From a virus: 64,000 bases of DNA. Under the pieces are notes generated by a model. It saw only the letters and a program-made list of their open reading frames with translations. It was not told the DNA's origin and made no database searches. The translations under genes were made by a program, and so were the position numbers. This document shows positions 35,751-43,762 of this stretch, piece after piece (position 1 is the first letter of the stretch; each line of letters opens with the position of its first letter). The DNA lies in IMG/VR virus record IMGVR_UViG_3300022745_000018, positions 107,910-171,909 of that record. The stretch is one strand, 5' to 3'.

Positions 35751-36710
35751 TTAGAATCCAGAAATAATAGGTTGATCTTTTGTGTAGACACGACGTCTAT
35801 CAATGAGTTCAAGTTCCTTGAATGTAAGACTTAATGTCTTGACGACAGGTGAACCATCTGGTAAAGTTGCCCACTGCCCCATCGGACTGTAGTTGGTCGA
35901 AACGTTCGTGCATGCACAGGTTGCAATTCTGGGAACGTTTGGGTTATCTTTACTACCATGAATGAAACTGATTTCAAATTCACCAGGGAACAGATAGAAC
36001 ATCCTATTTGCCTCAAGTTCGGGTAGCGAATAGAAACGGAATGTCTCAATGATTCGATTGACTGCTTCCGATTCTTGCTGCGATTTTGGGGCTAACATGA
36101 ATCTAAAGTTGAATGTCCTTCTAGAGAAACCGTTATAAAGCAGTTCCTTCTTGGGATTCACGATGTTTCTGTTTGCAGCCAATAGATCTCTCGACGACGT
36201 TATCTGACCTGCGCCTACTGCTCCACCAACAGCATTGAACCCTTTCTGCTGCAGATCGTAGATGATGGACTTGGCCAAACCACCAACAGTATTCCCAACA
36301 CCAACGTTGGCGGTATCCGCGAATTTTGTTAGAGCAGATTGATCGTGTTCCTGATACTCGATGTTAGTCTCAACCGAATGGTCTTCTGGCATCGGTAGAA
36401 TGATGGATTTTTCGACACGGACCATTTCCTTCTGTTGCACCCATCGTGTCGCGATTACTGAATTTGTGTCATATTTCTCTAAGACTGTTTTATCAGCGGG
36501 CATTCTATATGTAGGCACTGACGAAATACCAGTACCCAAACGTTCCGTCGTAACGAATACTGGTTGCTCACTAGTATCATCCCTCAACTTGGATGCCGAT
36601 GTAGTATTGTTAATTTTGAATAGCACATACTGAGCTGGATTGCCGACTGTGTCAATGTCAGAATGTCCTAGTGTCAGTGGATAGCTTAGGATTTTGGAAG
36701 TGTTAGTCAT
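35751..36710 (-). CDS. 48: Baseplate-tail tube protein gp48
   Basis: 319 aa. NPKKELLYNGFSRRTFNFRF and a tube-protein beta sandwich toward the C-terminus (FEISFIHGSKDNPNVPRI, VKTLSLTFKELELIDRR) match the gp48 baseplate-tube family. It caps the hub and starts the tail tube with gp54, which is encoded divergently next door; both would be needed at the same time. Confidence 0.85.
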   Translation of the reverse strand: MTNTSKILSYPLTLGHSDIDTVGNPAQYVLFKINNTTSASKLRDDTSEQPVFVTTERLGTGISSVPTYRMPADKTVLEKYDTNSVIATRWVQQKEMVRVEKSIILPMPEDHSVETNIEYQEHDQSALTKFADTANVGVGNTVGGLAKSIIYDLQQKGFNAVGGAVGAGQITSSRDLLAANRNIVNPKKELLYNGFSRRTFNFRFMLAPKSQQESEAVNRIIETFRFYSLPELEANRMFYLFPGEFEISFIHGSKDNPNVPRIATCACTNVSTNYSPMGQWATLPDGSPVVKTLSLTFKELELIDRRRVYTKDQPIISGF

Positions 36711-36759
36711 TATTGACCATTAAATTTTGTTATAGTACTATAGAGAATTTAATAGGATC

Positions 36760-37401
36760 ATGTCAAGTTTCAAAGAATTTCGAGCTGAATTGTCGAAGCG
36801 CAATGTAGCTCGGTTGAATCAATATGAGGTTGTGATCAATCCACCTCCAGGGTTTGCGGTAGATTCTGACATCCTGAAGTTGATCAATATGTGGTGTTCG
36901 TTTGCGTCTACCCCACAGACCAGCATCTTCACAAATGATTCGTATGTTGAAGCTGGTAATCGTCGGAAGTTTGCATATAACCATGATACGAATAATCTCT
37001 TCTTGCACTTCTATGGCGATCAAGACAACAAGATCAAAGACTTTTTCAACCAATGGATTGATTCAATTACTCCAAGGAATCGCAGATTTGCATGGCCAGA
37101 TTCATATACGTCTGACTCAATCGTTGTCTATGTTCTAAACCGCGAAAGCGAAAGAGTCTATCAGTACAAATATGCTCGTTGTTTTCCGAAGATGATCACA
37201 TCCGTTGAATTCGGTCACGGATCAAACAATCATGCATTGCAGTTCGGTGTGGAGTTTGTCTTTGAATGGGTCGAATGCAATGACATGGGTCCGAAAGATC
37301 TTCTACCGAGAACGATGCCGAGTAAATCAGAAAACATCGAAGTCCAGCAGACTCAACCGATGCCAGATTATCGTGACTATAACTATCTAAATGGAGCTTA
37401 A
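36760..37401 (+). CDS. 54: Baseplate tail tube initiator gp54
   Basis: 213 aa, ATG 36760 behind AGGATC. Tail-tube fold: RLNQYEVVINPPPGF, MWCSFASTPQTSIFTNDSY, LFLHFYGDQDNKIKDFFNQW, then YARCFPKMITSVEFGHGSN. It matches gp54, a gp19-like protein, but is shorter than T4 gp54 (320 aa). First gene of a short plus-strand island; 49 bp separate it from the divergent gp48. Confidence 0.85.
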   Translation: MSSFKEFRAELSKRNVARLNQYEVVINPPPGFAVDSDILKLINMWCSFASTPQTSIFTNDSYVEAGNRRKFAYNHDTNNLFLHFYGDQDNKIKDFFNQWIDSITPRNRRFAWPDSYTSDSIVVYVLNRESERVYQYKYARCFPKMITSVEFGHGSNNHALQFGVEFVFEWVECNDMGPKDLLPRTMPSKSENIEVQQTQPMPDYRDYNYLNGA

Positions 37402-37405
37402 GTGA

Positions 37406-38095
37406 ATGACCAAGATTATTCAACCGACATACGTGACAACTCAACCATCGACTGGTAAGAAGATTCAATATAGACCTTATACCATCAAAGAAGAGAAGGC
37501 TCTACTATATGCTTTGCAAGACGGCTCTCTAGATGCCATCGTTGCCGCCATCAAGAATACCGTAAATGCTTGCACTGAGGGTGCACTGGATCCATCTATT
37601 GCGCCTTACTACGACGCTGAATATGTATTCCTGCAGATCAGATCAAAGTCAGTTGGCGAAGTGGTGGACCTGAAGGGTGGATGTGACGAAGGTAAACCCG
37701 GCGAAACGGATTTCACGGTCGACATTCAAGATATCGTGATTGAACCTAAACCGGAAAGTCATATCGTCATCAAGATTCCACAATCGAACTACACCGTCAA
37801 GTTCAGACATCCAACAATTGACGAATTTGCTAGCATCTATGAATCTGGTGGTGAAAATGCTAGTGATGTCATTGCATCATGTTTGGTATCTGTTTATACC
37901 GACGACGAATCGTTCGACTGGTCCACTCAAGAGAAGATTGATTTTGTGGATTCCATGAATCCGATCCAGCAGAAACAGATCGCCGCTTGGATGGCGAACA
38001 TGCCGAAGATCAAACTGACTGGGTCTTACACATGTAAGGGTTGCGGCAAACTACACACAAAAACGGTTTCTGGATTCCAGAATTTTTTCGTCTAA
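37406..38095 (+). CDS. 26: Baseplate hub assembly protein gp26 (T4_baseplate family)
   Basis: 229 aa, GGAG upstream of ATG 37406. Family pattern: YRPYTIKEEKALLYALQDG, EYVFLQIRSKSVGEVVDL, FRHPTIDEFASIYESGG and a C-terminal CKGC zinc-finger-like end. Needed for hub assembly in T4. The last codons, AAT TTT TTC GTC TAA, contain a slippery run beside a -1 frame that stays open for another 62 codons. Confidence 0.88.
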   Translation: MTKIIQPTYVTTQPSTGKKIQYRPYTIKEEKALLYALQDGSLDAIVAAIKNTVNACTEGALDPSIAPYYDAEYVFLQIRSKSVGEVVDLKGGCDEGKPGETDFTVDIQDIVIEPKPESHIVIKIPQSNYTVKFRHPTIDEFASIYESGGENASDVIASCLVSVYTDDESFDWSTQEKIDFVDSMNPIQQKQIAAWMANMPKIKLTGSYTCKGCGKLHTKTVSGFQNFFV

Positions 38096-38130
38096 CGGTT
38101 GATAGAATTTCTTTGAGTGATAGTCTATCA
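38083..38130 (+). promoter_or_regulatory. Candidate programmed -1 frameshift site
   Basis: Heptamer T TTT TTC at 38083-38089 in the gp26 frame, four codons before its stop (counting the two slipped codons). Ten bases later comes a 7-bp stem, TGATAGA (38100-38106) with TCTATCA (38124-38130), loop 17 nt. A slippery run, a short spacer and a stem are the elements of bacterial and phage -1 frameshifting. Confidence 0.55.
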
Positions 38131-38277
38131 GCCGCTCACATCTTACGTTATCACTTCAAGTATGATGGTCAGACAATTGACCAGATGCTGCCATGGGAAA
38201 TGGATGTGGAACTGTCCATGATTCATAGATCATTGAAACAAGAATTAGCTGCTCGTGGTGTTGGTGTAGACGGTTGA
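38083..38277 (+). CDS. -1 frame extension of gp26 (likely frameshift product; gp51-like position)
   Basis: Open in the -1 frame relative to gp26, from the slippery heptamer to the stop at 38277: FFRLTVDRISLSDSLSAAHI ... YDGQTIDQMLPWEMDVELSM ... VGVDG. It lacks a convincing start of its own: the only ATG (38041) lies inside gp26 and without a ribosome-binding site. The segment with the MLPWE word is like the small frame found after gp26 in other T4-like phages, by memory. Best read as the C-terminal part of a gp26-frameshift fusion of about 290 aa. Confidence 0.6.
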   Translation, partial: FFRLTVDRISLSDSLSAAHILRYHFKYDGQTIDQMLPWEMDVELSMIHRSLKQELAARGVGVDG

Positions 38278-38383
38278 TAGAGACATCCAGAATCTCACCA
38301 GATCACATCCAGAATTCTGTATGATAGATACCATCGGTACAATTCGTGAGCCTCTAGAACTCATCTAGAAAAAGCAAAAAAAA

Positions 38384-38409
38384 AACGGAGTCAGTTTCCC
38401 AACTCCGTT
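38384..38409 (-). terminator. Strong rho-independent terminator after the AAA+ ATPase gene
   Basis: AACGGAGT / ACTCCGTT, 8 bp, followed on the minus strand by ten T (38385-38376). A second small hairpin, GCCAG/CTGGC, lies between it and the gene (38414-38429). It ends the long minus-strand accessory transcript before the convergent gp26 genes. The rest of 38278-38445 holds no gene. Confidence 0.9.
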
Positions 38410-38445
38410 AAAGGCCAGTTTTACCTGGCATCGACAACTAACAAC

Positions 38446-39372
38446 TCATTCGTTCGTCAGAACGTAATCCACCATCGATTCAAAGTCTGGGTGCTTCTCA
38501 TATGTTTGAGCGATTCGCACGACTTGAATCAAAGAACGCAGCGACAGATCCTTGACATTGTCCTTGTATTTGTATTTGTATAGAACATCCAGAGCAAGTT
38601 TCTTGATATTCTGATCGGCTTCCGGCATGAAGTCTTGTTCGTAAGCAATCTTGGTCATCCGGATCATCTTCTCTTCAGTTGTCATAGACACATCGATGAC
38701 GATAGACCGAGTACGGAGAGCTTGCGAAAGCTTGCGTTTGTCCATGTTCGTGATAAAGATGATGCCGCCAGTGAATCGGAACGAACGTGGCAGATCATCA
38801 CCGAAGATTGATTCTGCATTCCACGAAACGATACGTTCGTCACAAGAATCGCATACGGCTTTCAGAAGATTGGAAGCAGTTTCGTCGCGGAGAACAGAAT
38901 CACAATCATCGAATAGAAGAATGGAATCTTTGTTTTCGTAGAGAGTGCGATAGAGTGCTTTTGCAGTTGAATGTCCTTTCACTGCACGGAAACGTTTGTG
39001 TGGAAGACGTTCACCTGCATTAAACGATTCGGTGTTAGAAACATCTGTCAGACCAGCAGCTTTCAGTGCTTTTATGACGGTGACTGATTTTCCGAGACCA
39101 CCGGGTCCTGCGATGATGACGGACGGTTGACTCTTATCGGCAACCATCGTAACGAAGTTGGTGATGAATTGGAAGCGGAGGTTGACATCATATTTGTTGG
39201 ATGTCATGTCTTCCTCAAAGCTTTCCTTTGAAGCTTGGACCGTTTCACCGGATCCGTCAATCTGACTTGCTCGCCATGTGATGTACGATTCACGTTTAGA
39301 CGAATAGCGTTTGCCGTTAGGAGCAACGCAGAACCATTCGCCGGTTTTGTTATCAAATTGAACTTTAGCCAT
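38446..39372 (-). CDS. AAA+ ATPase
   Basis: 308 aa, ATG 39372 behind AAGGAATTGCAAA. Walker A GPGGLGKS at 89-96, Walker B ILLFDD at 151-156, sensor 1 FITNMD near 206-211 and arginine-finger candidates R220/R222. A short N-terminal domain (GEWFCVAPNGKRYSSK) precedes the core. A single AAA+ module this small may remodel DNA or protein complexes; the partner is unknown. It is the first gene after promoter copy B, with its own terminator, so it forms a single-gene unit. Confidence 0.85.
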   Translation of the reverse strand: MAKVQFDNKTGEWFCVAPNGKRYSSKRESYITWRASQIDGSGETVQASKESFEEDMTSNKYDVNLRFQFITNFVTMVADKSQPSVIIAGPGGLGKSVTVIKALKAAGLTDVSNTESFNAGERLPHKRFRAVKGHSTAKALYRTLYENKDSILLFDDCDSVLRDETASNLLKAVCDSCDERIVSWNAESIFGDDLPRSFRFTGGIIFITNMDKRKLSQALRTRSIVIDVSMTTEEKMIRMTKIAYEQDFMPEADQNIKKLALDVLYKYKYKDNVKDLSLRSLIQVVRIAQTYEKHPDFESMVDYVLTNE

Positions 39373-39405
39373 TTTGCAATTCCTTGTTTGTTTGTCGATA
39401 GGTGA

Positions 39406-39433
39406 ATTGTATATTGACTATCTTTATGTAGTT
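39406..39433 (-). promoter_or_regulatory. AACYACAT-N14 promoter, copy B
   Basis: AACTACAT at 39433-39426, 14 bp, TACAAT at 39411-39406, then TCACCTATCGACAAACAAAC. Drives the AAA+ ATPase. Confidence 0.75.
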
Positions 39434-39434
39434 G

Positions 39435-39677
39435 TTATGTTCGATGGTTCCACTTTTCTACGCACTCAGCTTCGGTATCTCCATTCATCTGTGCACCACA
39501 TCCACCATGAATTTCCAAACAATTCATTGTATAGCACCATTGTTCTTTTGGTGCATCTCTAAACGAAACATATTCACGGCCGTTAGAGTTCTCGATCCAA
39601 CCGACACCCGAAGGATGCAGGGTGTCTCTGTCGGTCATGTCGTCTGGTTCTTTACCGCAGAATGGGCAATTTTTCAT
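39435..39677 (-). CDS. Small zinc-finger protein, Lar restriction-alleviation-like
   Basis: 80 aa from ATG 39677, overlapping the upstream stop as ATGA. MKNCPFCGKEPDD at the start, a second Cys pair (CLEIHGGCGAQ) and the end EAECVEKWNHR follow the layout of Lar-type restriction alleviation proteins: CPFCG, CxxCG, then E..A...WN.R. Lar proteins modulate type I restriction. Many phage proteins with this fold are untested. Confidence 0.7.
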   Translation of the reverse strand: MKNCPFCGKEPDDMTDRDTLHPSGVGWIENSNGREYVSFRDAPKEQWCYTMNCLEIHGGCGAQMNGDTEAECVEKWNHRT

Positions 39678-40033
39678 TTCAGCAGAATCTTTGCGTTGTT
39701 TGCAACTGCACCGCATGTAATTGCATTGGCGATCAAGCGGCTCTCATCGTTCACTTTGTCTGATGCTAGAGCCCAAGCGATCGCGGCTTTAAATGCAACG
39801 AAAACACCAAAGCCGTGAGACATCAAACCTTTCATTAGAGGATTACCCTCTACACCAACTCCAGAAGAAATTGCTAATTTGGTGGTGATCACGTCAGCTG
39901 CTTGGCATCCAACTGCAGCTTCTTTGCTACCGCCAATTCTAACAACTGATTGAGTTAGTGTTTCGTTTGGTGGTACACTCCCACAGCCAAACAAGAATAG
40001 GGATAGTAAGATGACTGTGATAACTTTTTTCAT
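39674..40033 (-). CDS. Predicted lipoprotein with membrane segment
   Basis: 119 aa from ATG 40033 (GGAGG upstream). Signal peptide KKVITVILLSLFLFGC with lipobox LFGC, so lipidation at Cys18 or so is expected. The mature part has EGNPLMKGLMSHG and a hydrophobic helix (FGVFVAFKAAIAWALA), recalling DUF5658-like membrane proteins. Possible roles are superinfection exclusion or envelope modification; unproven. Confidence 0.7.
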   Translation of the reverse strand: MKKVITVILLSLFLFGCGSVPPNETLTQSVVRIGGSKEAAVGCQAADVITTKLAISSGVGVEGNPLMKGLMSHGFGVFVAFKAAIAWALASDKVNDESRLIANAITCGAVANNAKILLK

Positions 40034-40059
40034 TTGATGCCTCCGATCACGAAATTTAA

Positions 40060-40488
40060 TCAGTCTCGTAGCCAAACATTCCAGTTATCACCATCGTCAT
40101 CGTCCTCATCGTATTCTGAAGAATCATCAATGTAGATTTCATTCCCAAATTCGATTTTACTGGCTCGGACAAGTTCAAAGTCTTCCTTGAATTCGTAGAC
40201 GGTCCCATATGAATTTAGATCACCAAAATCATCGCATGCATCCCATTCTTTCAAATCATCGAACAAGATGCAGCCAATGGAACCAGAATCAACTGCGAAA
40301 CGAATCCCCAAATTTGATACATAGAGTCCATCACCGTTTTGTGTAGAAACCATCGCGAATTTGCGACCATCCGGCAATTCATATTCATTGTTTTCATTCT
40401 GCTTGAGGAAGAACGTCCCATGAACAGCATCCCACCCGGTAGGGAAAACATAACAGAGATCACCAACGAAATATTTACCAGCTTTCAT
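40060..40488 (-). CDS. Conserved small phage protein, 142 aa
   Basis: 142 aa, AGGAG before ATG 40488. GKYFVGDLCYVF at the start and FAMVSTQNGDGLYVSNLGIR in the middle occur in a common small phage protein type of unknown function. The C-terminus is strongly acidic (DSSEYDEDDDDGDNWN), a DNA-mimic-like tail. Confidence 0.65.
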   Translation of the reverse strand: MKAGKYFVGDLCYVFPTGWDAVHGTFFLKQNENNEYELPDGRKFAMVSTQNGDGLYVSNLGIRFAVDSGSIGCILFDDLKEWDACDDFGDLNSYGTVYEFKEDFELVRASKIEFGNEIYIDDSSEYDEDDDDGDNWNVWLRD

Positions 40489-40490
40489 TT

Positions 40491-40997
40491 TCAGACTCCT
40501 TTGGAAAAATCAACGGGCGAAACTTCAATTCTTGGCGTCTGATTGACGATCTTCACCAATGCTTCTATTTTAGTATCAGAGGCATAGAAGTTGGTCCAAC
40601 TATCGAACATCTCATCATCAAGTTGAGCTTCAAATTCTTGCTGACGTAAGATGGTCGCTTTTTCTTTGTTCGTGTACTTGACGCCATGAATGAATTCTGC
40701 GAAAGTGAACTGATCTTGTTCATGCTTCTTGATTTCCGCAATTACTTTATGTGAGAATTTGAATAGACGAACATTCATCAAATCATCAACATACATCCAA
40801 CCACCGAACTTACTCTTGTTGGAACCAGCACACACTTTCCATCCGTGGTTGTGACATTTCTTGTCATAGTACGGTTTGCCGAAAACATCAACGATTTCAT
40901 ACCAGTAATGACCGCGGTAGTTGACGACACAGCGAATGTATTTACCAGCCTTGAGAGTTTTTTGCGTTACTGGTTTCAAGTATTTTGGTTTAGACAT
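40491..40997 (-). CDS. Hypothetical protein, 168 aa
   Basis: 168 aa, AAGGAG before ATG 40997. N-terminal half is beta-rich and basic (LKAGKYIRCVVNYRGHYWYE, HNHGWKVCAGSNKSKFGGWM); C-terminal half is helical. No family recognised. Overlaps the 74-aa gene upstream by eight bases. Confidence 0.65.
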   Translation of the reverse strand: MSKPKYLKPVTQKTLKAGKYIRCVVNYRGHYWYEIVDVFGKPYYDKKCHNHGWKVCAGSNKSKFGGWMYVDDLMNVRLFKFSHKVIAEIKKHEQDQFTFAEFIHGVKYTNKEKATILRQQEFEAQLDDEMFDSWTNFYASDTKIEALVKIVNQTPRIEVSPVDFSKGV

Positions 40998-41214
40998 TTT
41001 GAACTCCTTGGGAAACCTTCAAGCAATCTTCGCATGAACACGGAATGACTTCCGCTTTGATTGCTGCACGCATTTCTGACTCGGTATCAAATCCGCGAGT
41101 GTGTACGACTTCGTCGCTGAAACGAAACCCGCGAGGTAGATTCAAGATGATTGAACCCGGCTCGTCTGTATCAACATCACGAGCGAAATTCAGTTTGTAC
41201 TTTGGGGCTTTCAT
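40990..41214 (-). CDS. Conserved small phage protein with CxC..C motif, 74 aa
   Basis: 74 aa, first gene after promoter copy C. LPRGFRFSDEVVHTRGFDTE and IPCSCEDCLK are shared with a widespread small phage protein of unknown function; the Cys cluster may bind metal. Confidence 0.7.
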   Translation of the reverse strand: MKAPKYKLNFARDVDTDEPGSIILNLPRGFRFSDEVVHTRGFDTESEMRAAIKAEVIPCSCEDCLKVSQGVQNV

Positions 41215-41241
41215 AATTCAATCCTTGTTGTCGATGATTGA

Positions 41242-41269
41242 ATTATATTTAGTCTTAGATTATGTAGTT
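41242..41269 (-). promoter_or_regulatory. AACYACAT-N14 promoter, copy C
   Basis: AACTACAT at 41269-41262, 14 bp, perfect TATAAT at 41247-41242, then TCAATCATCGACAACAAGG. The box overlaps the stop of the upstream gene. Confidence 0.8.
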
Positions 41270-41538
41270 GTTTGAGGAGCCGCCTTCACCATCGCCATGT
41301 AAATGATTGTAGCTCGTGTACCTTTGGATGGTACTGAATCAAGATTCTTCATTTCCGGCTCTTCTTTCAACCAATCTGGAATTTGACGGCCGCAAAGGCG
41401 AAGGTGCTCAAAGAGATTTCGTGGAGTCTTCTTGCCACCGCCTTCGTACATGTCCATCCACATGACGATGTCTCTAGCAAGCCCACCCCATCGTTCTTCG
41501 GTTGGGGCGATCGGTACGAGTTTCATTTCATTAGACAT
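41260..41538 (-). CDS. Conserved small phage protein, 92 aa
   Basis: 92 aa. GLARDIVMWMDM, PRNLFEHLRLCGRQIPDWLK and SKGTRATIIYMAMVKA form a pattern found in many phages of Proteobacteria; function unknown. Overlaps the next gene upstream. Confidence 0.7.
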   Translation of the reverse strand: MSNEMKLVPIAPTEERWGGLARDIVMWMDMYEGGGKKTPRNLFEHLRLCGRQIPDWLKEEPEMKNLDSVPSKGTRATIIYMAMVKAAPQTTT

Positions 41539-41798
41539 TTTGGTGTATATCCGTTCTTCAGTTTGCCGGTTGTTTTATCGATGTTTTCGTGAATTCCTAG
41601 AATGTCACTTCTAAATGTCTTTGAATCAGAATTCAATAGACCTTCAAGATCTAACTTGGAACCATTGCAATGGCATGCTTCGATGGCCATCATTAGTCCC
41701 AATTTACTGATACTTGATACATACTCACGGCAGTTCCTATCCACTATTTTGTTGATAATCACTGCTTCCACCTCGGTTGCTTCAAAACGAACTGTCAT
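41523..41798 (-). CDS. DUF6874-like small protein, paralogue of 62247-62528
   Basis: 91 aa from ATG 41798 (GGGAAG upstream; an upstream GTG at 41807 is less likely). The central LMMAIEACHCNGSKLDLEGL and the closing GKLKNGYTP resemble the protein at 62247-62528, which reads HTMNLVACHANGNPLDLDAL and GKLMNCFLPR. Both fit a small phage family I know as DUF6874 (name from memory). Confidence 0.65.
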   Translation of the reverse strand: MTVRFEATEVEAVIINKIVDRNCREYVSSISKLGLMMAIEACHCNGSKLDLEGLLNSDSKTFRSDILGIHENIDKTTGKLKNGYTPKCLMK

Positions 41799-41803
41799 TC
41801 TAA

Positions 41804-42319
41804 TCACTTCCCGAGTACTTTTGGTTCGGCTGCTTTCTCAAAATCGTCGTGTAATTTGTTCACTATACCAGCGATCGCTTCTTGTCTACCGAGTTTTCGC
41901 GCACCACGAACGGTGTTTGTAATATATTCACCGAAGTTTTCGTTCGTCAAATTGAACGTATCCCAACCACACCATGTACGAGCTTTTTCTAGACTCTCTT
42001 GAGCCCAACTCATAACAGAGATCATGTTCATGTTGATCTCAGATGCAGTTTTGTGCTGTTGAATGGATTGGATGATCGAGTGATAGATGTCACAGAGTTT
42101 TGGATTTGTCGCAGCTTTTTCGCCATCAAGAGCAACCGCGATCTCTTTCACCATTCGATCGATGTCTTCTGCTTTATACCAACGTCCTTCACTGATTTCG
42201 TCAAGTTCATCACTACGAATATCTACAGCGAACTTAAGCAGCTGTTCTTCAGTCATGACATAGATCGGTTGTCCACCCACAAGTTGTGACTTTGGTGCAT
42301 GTTTAAGATAGTCTGTCAT
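41804..42319 (-). CDS. Hypothetical protein, 171 aa
   Basis: 171 aa, AAGGAA before ATG 42319. Helical, with EMISEGRWYKAEDID-like central part (DEISEGRWYKAEDIDRMVKE) and a C-terminal NTVRGARKLGRQEAIAGIVN helix. No family recognised. Confidence 0.6.
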   Translation of the reverse strand: MTDYLKHAPKSQLVGGQPIYVMTEEQLLKFAVDIRSDELDEISEGRWYKAEDIDRMVKEIAVALDGEKAATNPKLCDIYHSIIQSIQQHKTASEINMNMISVMSWAQESLEKARTWCGWDTFNLTNENFGEYITNTVRGARKLGRQEAIAGIVNKLHDDFEKAAEPKVLGK

Positions 42320-42747
42320 TTCAGTTCCTTATTTTCTATTTGTGCTGCTGAATGTTTTGATCTGATGGCATCAACCAAATCAGCAGCGGCAGCAAGCTTC
42401 TTTAGATTCCGTTCACGAAGTTTTCTTTCAATTGCATTGAGATTGTCTCGCATGAAATCGATTGTCGGTAGTTCGCTGTTGTCTTGAGCTTCACCATCAT
42501 CCATGTATGGCTTGTTTGCCGTCGCCACACAGAGCATTCTACGAAGACGTTTCTCTCGAGCAACTTGATCGGCCATCAGAATTTCTAATTTTTCGATAGC
42601 ATCAGCTGCTTCACGGACAAGAGCAACATTGAATTCATAGCTGGGTTGAGCAACTTTACCACCTAGATCTTGCAGAAACACGACATCGTACTCGCAAGAT
42701 TTGAGAGCATCCACCACAACACCAATCAGTTTTTCTGCTTCTTTCAT
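42316..42747 (-). CDS. Hypothetical helical protein, 143 aa
   Basis: 143 aa, AAGGAA before ATG 42747; ATGA overlap with the next gene. Almost all helix, with a charged C-terminal coiled coil (NAIERKLRERNLKKLAAAAD). No family recognised. Confidence 0.6.
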   Translation of the reverse strand: MKEAEKLIGVVVDALKSCEYDVVFLQDLGGKVAQPSYEFNVALVREAADAIEKLEILMADQVAREKRLRRMLCVATANKPYMDDGEAQDNSELPTIDFMRDNLNAIERKLRERNLKKLAAAADLVDAIRSKHSAAQIENKELK

Positions 42748-43151
42748 TCCAGTTCCTTCAATTGTTTTTCCAACGAAACGATCAATTCACCATATCGTTT
42801 CACTTCATCGTTAGCCTTTTGGAGACACCGTGCAGCAACACCACGTTGTTCTTGAAGTGAATAGATTTCCGCGGCTTTAATCGGATCATCTGCAATAATG
42901 ACTGAAATCGGGACGTACATTGAATTGGACGAATAACAACCGCGAACGAAGTACGAAGTATCAATAAGAACTTCATTGTCACCGATTTCAATGGCAACTA
43001 CAGTATCACTACAGATACGTGGTTCACCGAGAGCACGCAAGACATCATCAATTCTGTTAATCCACTCACCGATATCAGGATATCTGTATTTGGCTACTTG
43101 ATCTGCTGCCTCTCTAGTCAGTTCGTATAAAGTTTTAGTTTCTGATGTCAT
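42744..43151 (-). CDS. Hypothetical protein, 135 aa
   Basis: 135 aa, GGGGAT before ATG 43151. Helical N-terminus, a beta middle (VVAIEIGDNEVLIDTSYFVR) and a C-terminal helix. ATGA-linked on both sides. No family recognised. Confidence 0.6.
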   Translation of the reverse strand: MTSETKTLYELTREAADQVAKYRYPDIGEWINRIDDVLRALGEPRICSDTVVAIEIGDNEVLIDTSYFVRGCYSSNSMYVPISVIIADDPIKAAEIYSLQEQRGVAARCLQKANDEVKRYGELIVSLEKQLKELE

Positions 43152-43531
43152 TTTGATCCCCGAGCAGAGAGTGAATAACCATGACCGTCTTTAGTCAGAC
43201 CAGATGATGACATCAGCCACCCAGCCTCTCGCAAAATCAGCACAACTTCTGGCAATACTTTACGCTCAAGACGAACAAACAATTTGCATCTGGAAAGGCA
43301 TTCTTGAATTTGGTCGACTTGGGTTCTAATAAGTGCGTCGTAAAATTCTTTGGGGCTGATGATTTTCGTTGGAGATTCTTTTGTTGTAGACTCTCCACGA
43401 GCTGACTCTACACCCGCCTTAAATGCATCACAATACAAATCATCAAGTACTTGTAATTGAATGATGGCTGTGTTTACATTAGCTATCTCAGCTTGAGCTG
43501 CTAAGATACGATCAATTCTTTCTTGACTCAT
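43148..43531 (-). CDS. Hypothetical protein, 127 aa
   Basis: 127 aa, first gene after promoter copy D. N-terminal coiled coil (RILAAQAEIANVNTAIIQLQ), central FYDALIRTQVDQIQECLSRC and a winged-helix-like end (EVVLILREAGWLMSSSGLTK). No family recognised. Confidence 0.6.
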   Translation of the reverse strand: MSQERIDRILAAQAEIANVNTAIIQLQVLDDLYCDAFKAGVESARGESTTKESPTKIISPKEFYDALIRTQVDQIQECLSRCKLFVRLERKVLPEVVLILREAGWLMSSSGLTKDGHGYSLSARGSK

Positions 43532-43556
43532 TTCGTACTTTCGTTGACATGAATGA

Positions 43557-43584
43557 ATTTTATTTCATTCATCAACATGTGGTT
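43557..43584 (-). promoter_or_regulatory. AACYACAT-N14 promoter, copy D
   Basis: AACCACAT at 43584-43577, 14 bp, TAAAAT at 43562-43557. It overlaps the 3' end of the 65-aa gene upstream. Confidence 0.75.
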
Positions 43585-43762
43585 GAATCTCACCACTCTT
43601 AAACTTGTCTATGCGCCGATCCAATTCAGCATCAATATGATCTTTCAGCGCCGCCAACAAATCAAACTTTGCCAATTGGAGGCTTCTTTCGGTGACTGTA
43701 ATGGCAAAGCTGATCTCATCCGTCCACGAATCGTCGGTGCCAATTAGCATATATGTTCGCAT
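43565..43762 (-). CDS. Hypothetical protein, 65 aa
   Basis: 65 aa from ATG 43762, overlapping the upstream stop (TGATG). MRTYMLIGTDDSWTDEISFA starts a beta part, followed by a charged helix. Its last codons overlap promoter copy D. No family recognised. Confidence 0.6.
   Translation of the reverse strand: MRTYMLIGTDDSWTDEISFAITVTERSLQLAKFDLLAALKDHIDAELDRRIDKFKSGEIQPHVDE

Noticed and set aside
38341-38375. TCTAGA-ACTCA-TCTAGA followed by AAAAAG as a plus-strand terminator of gp26
   Set aside because: No T run on the plus strand; the real terminator signal nearby serves the minus strand.
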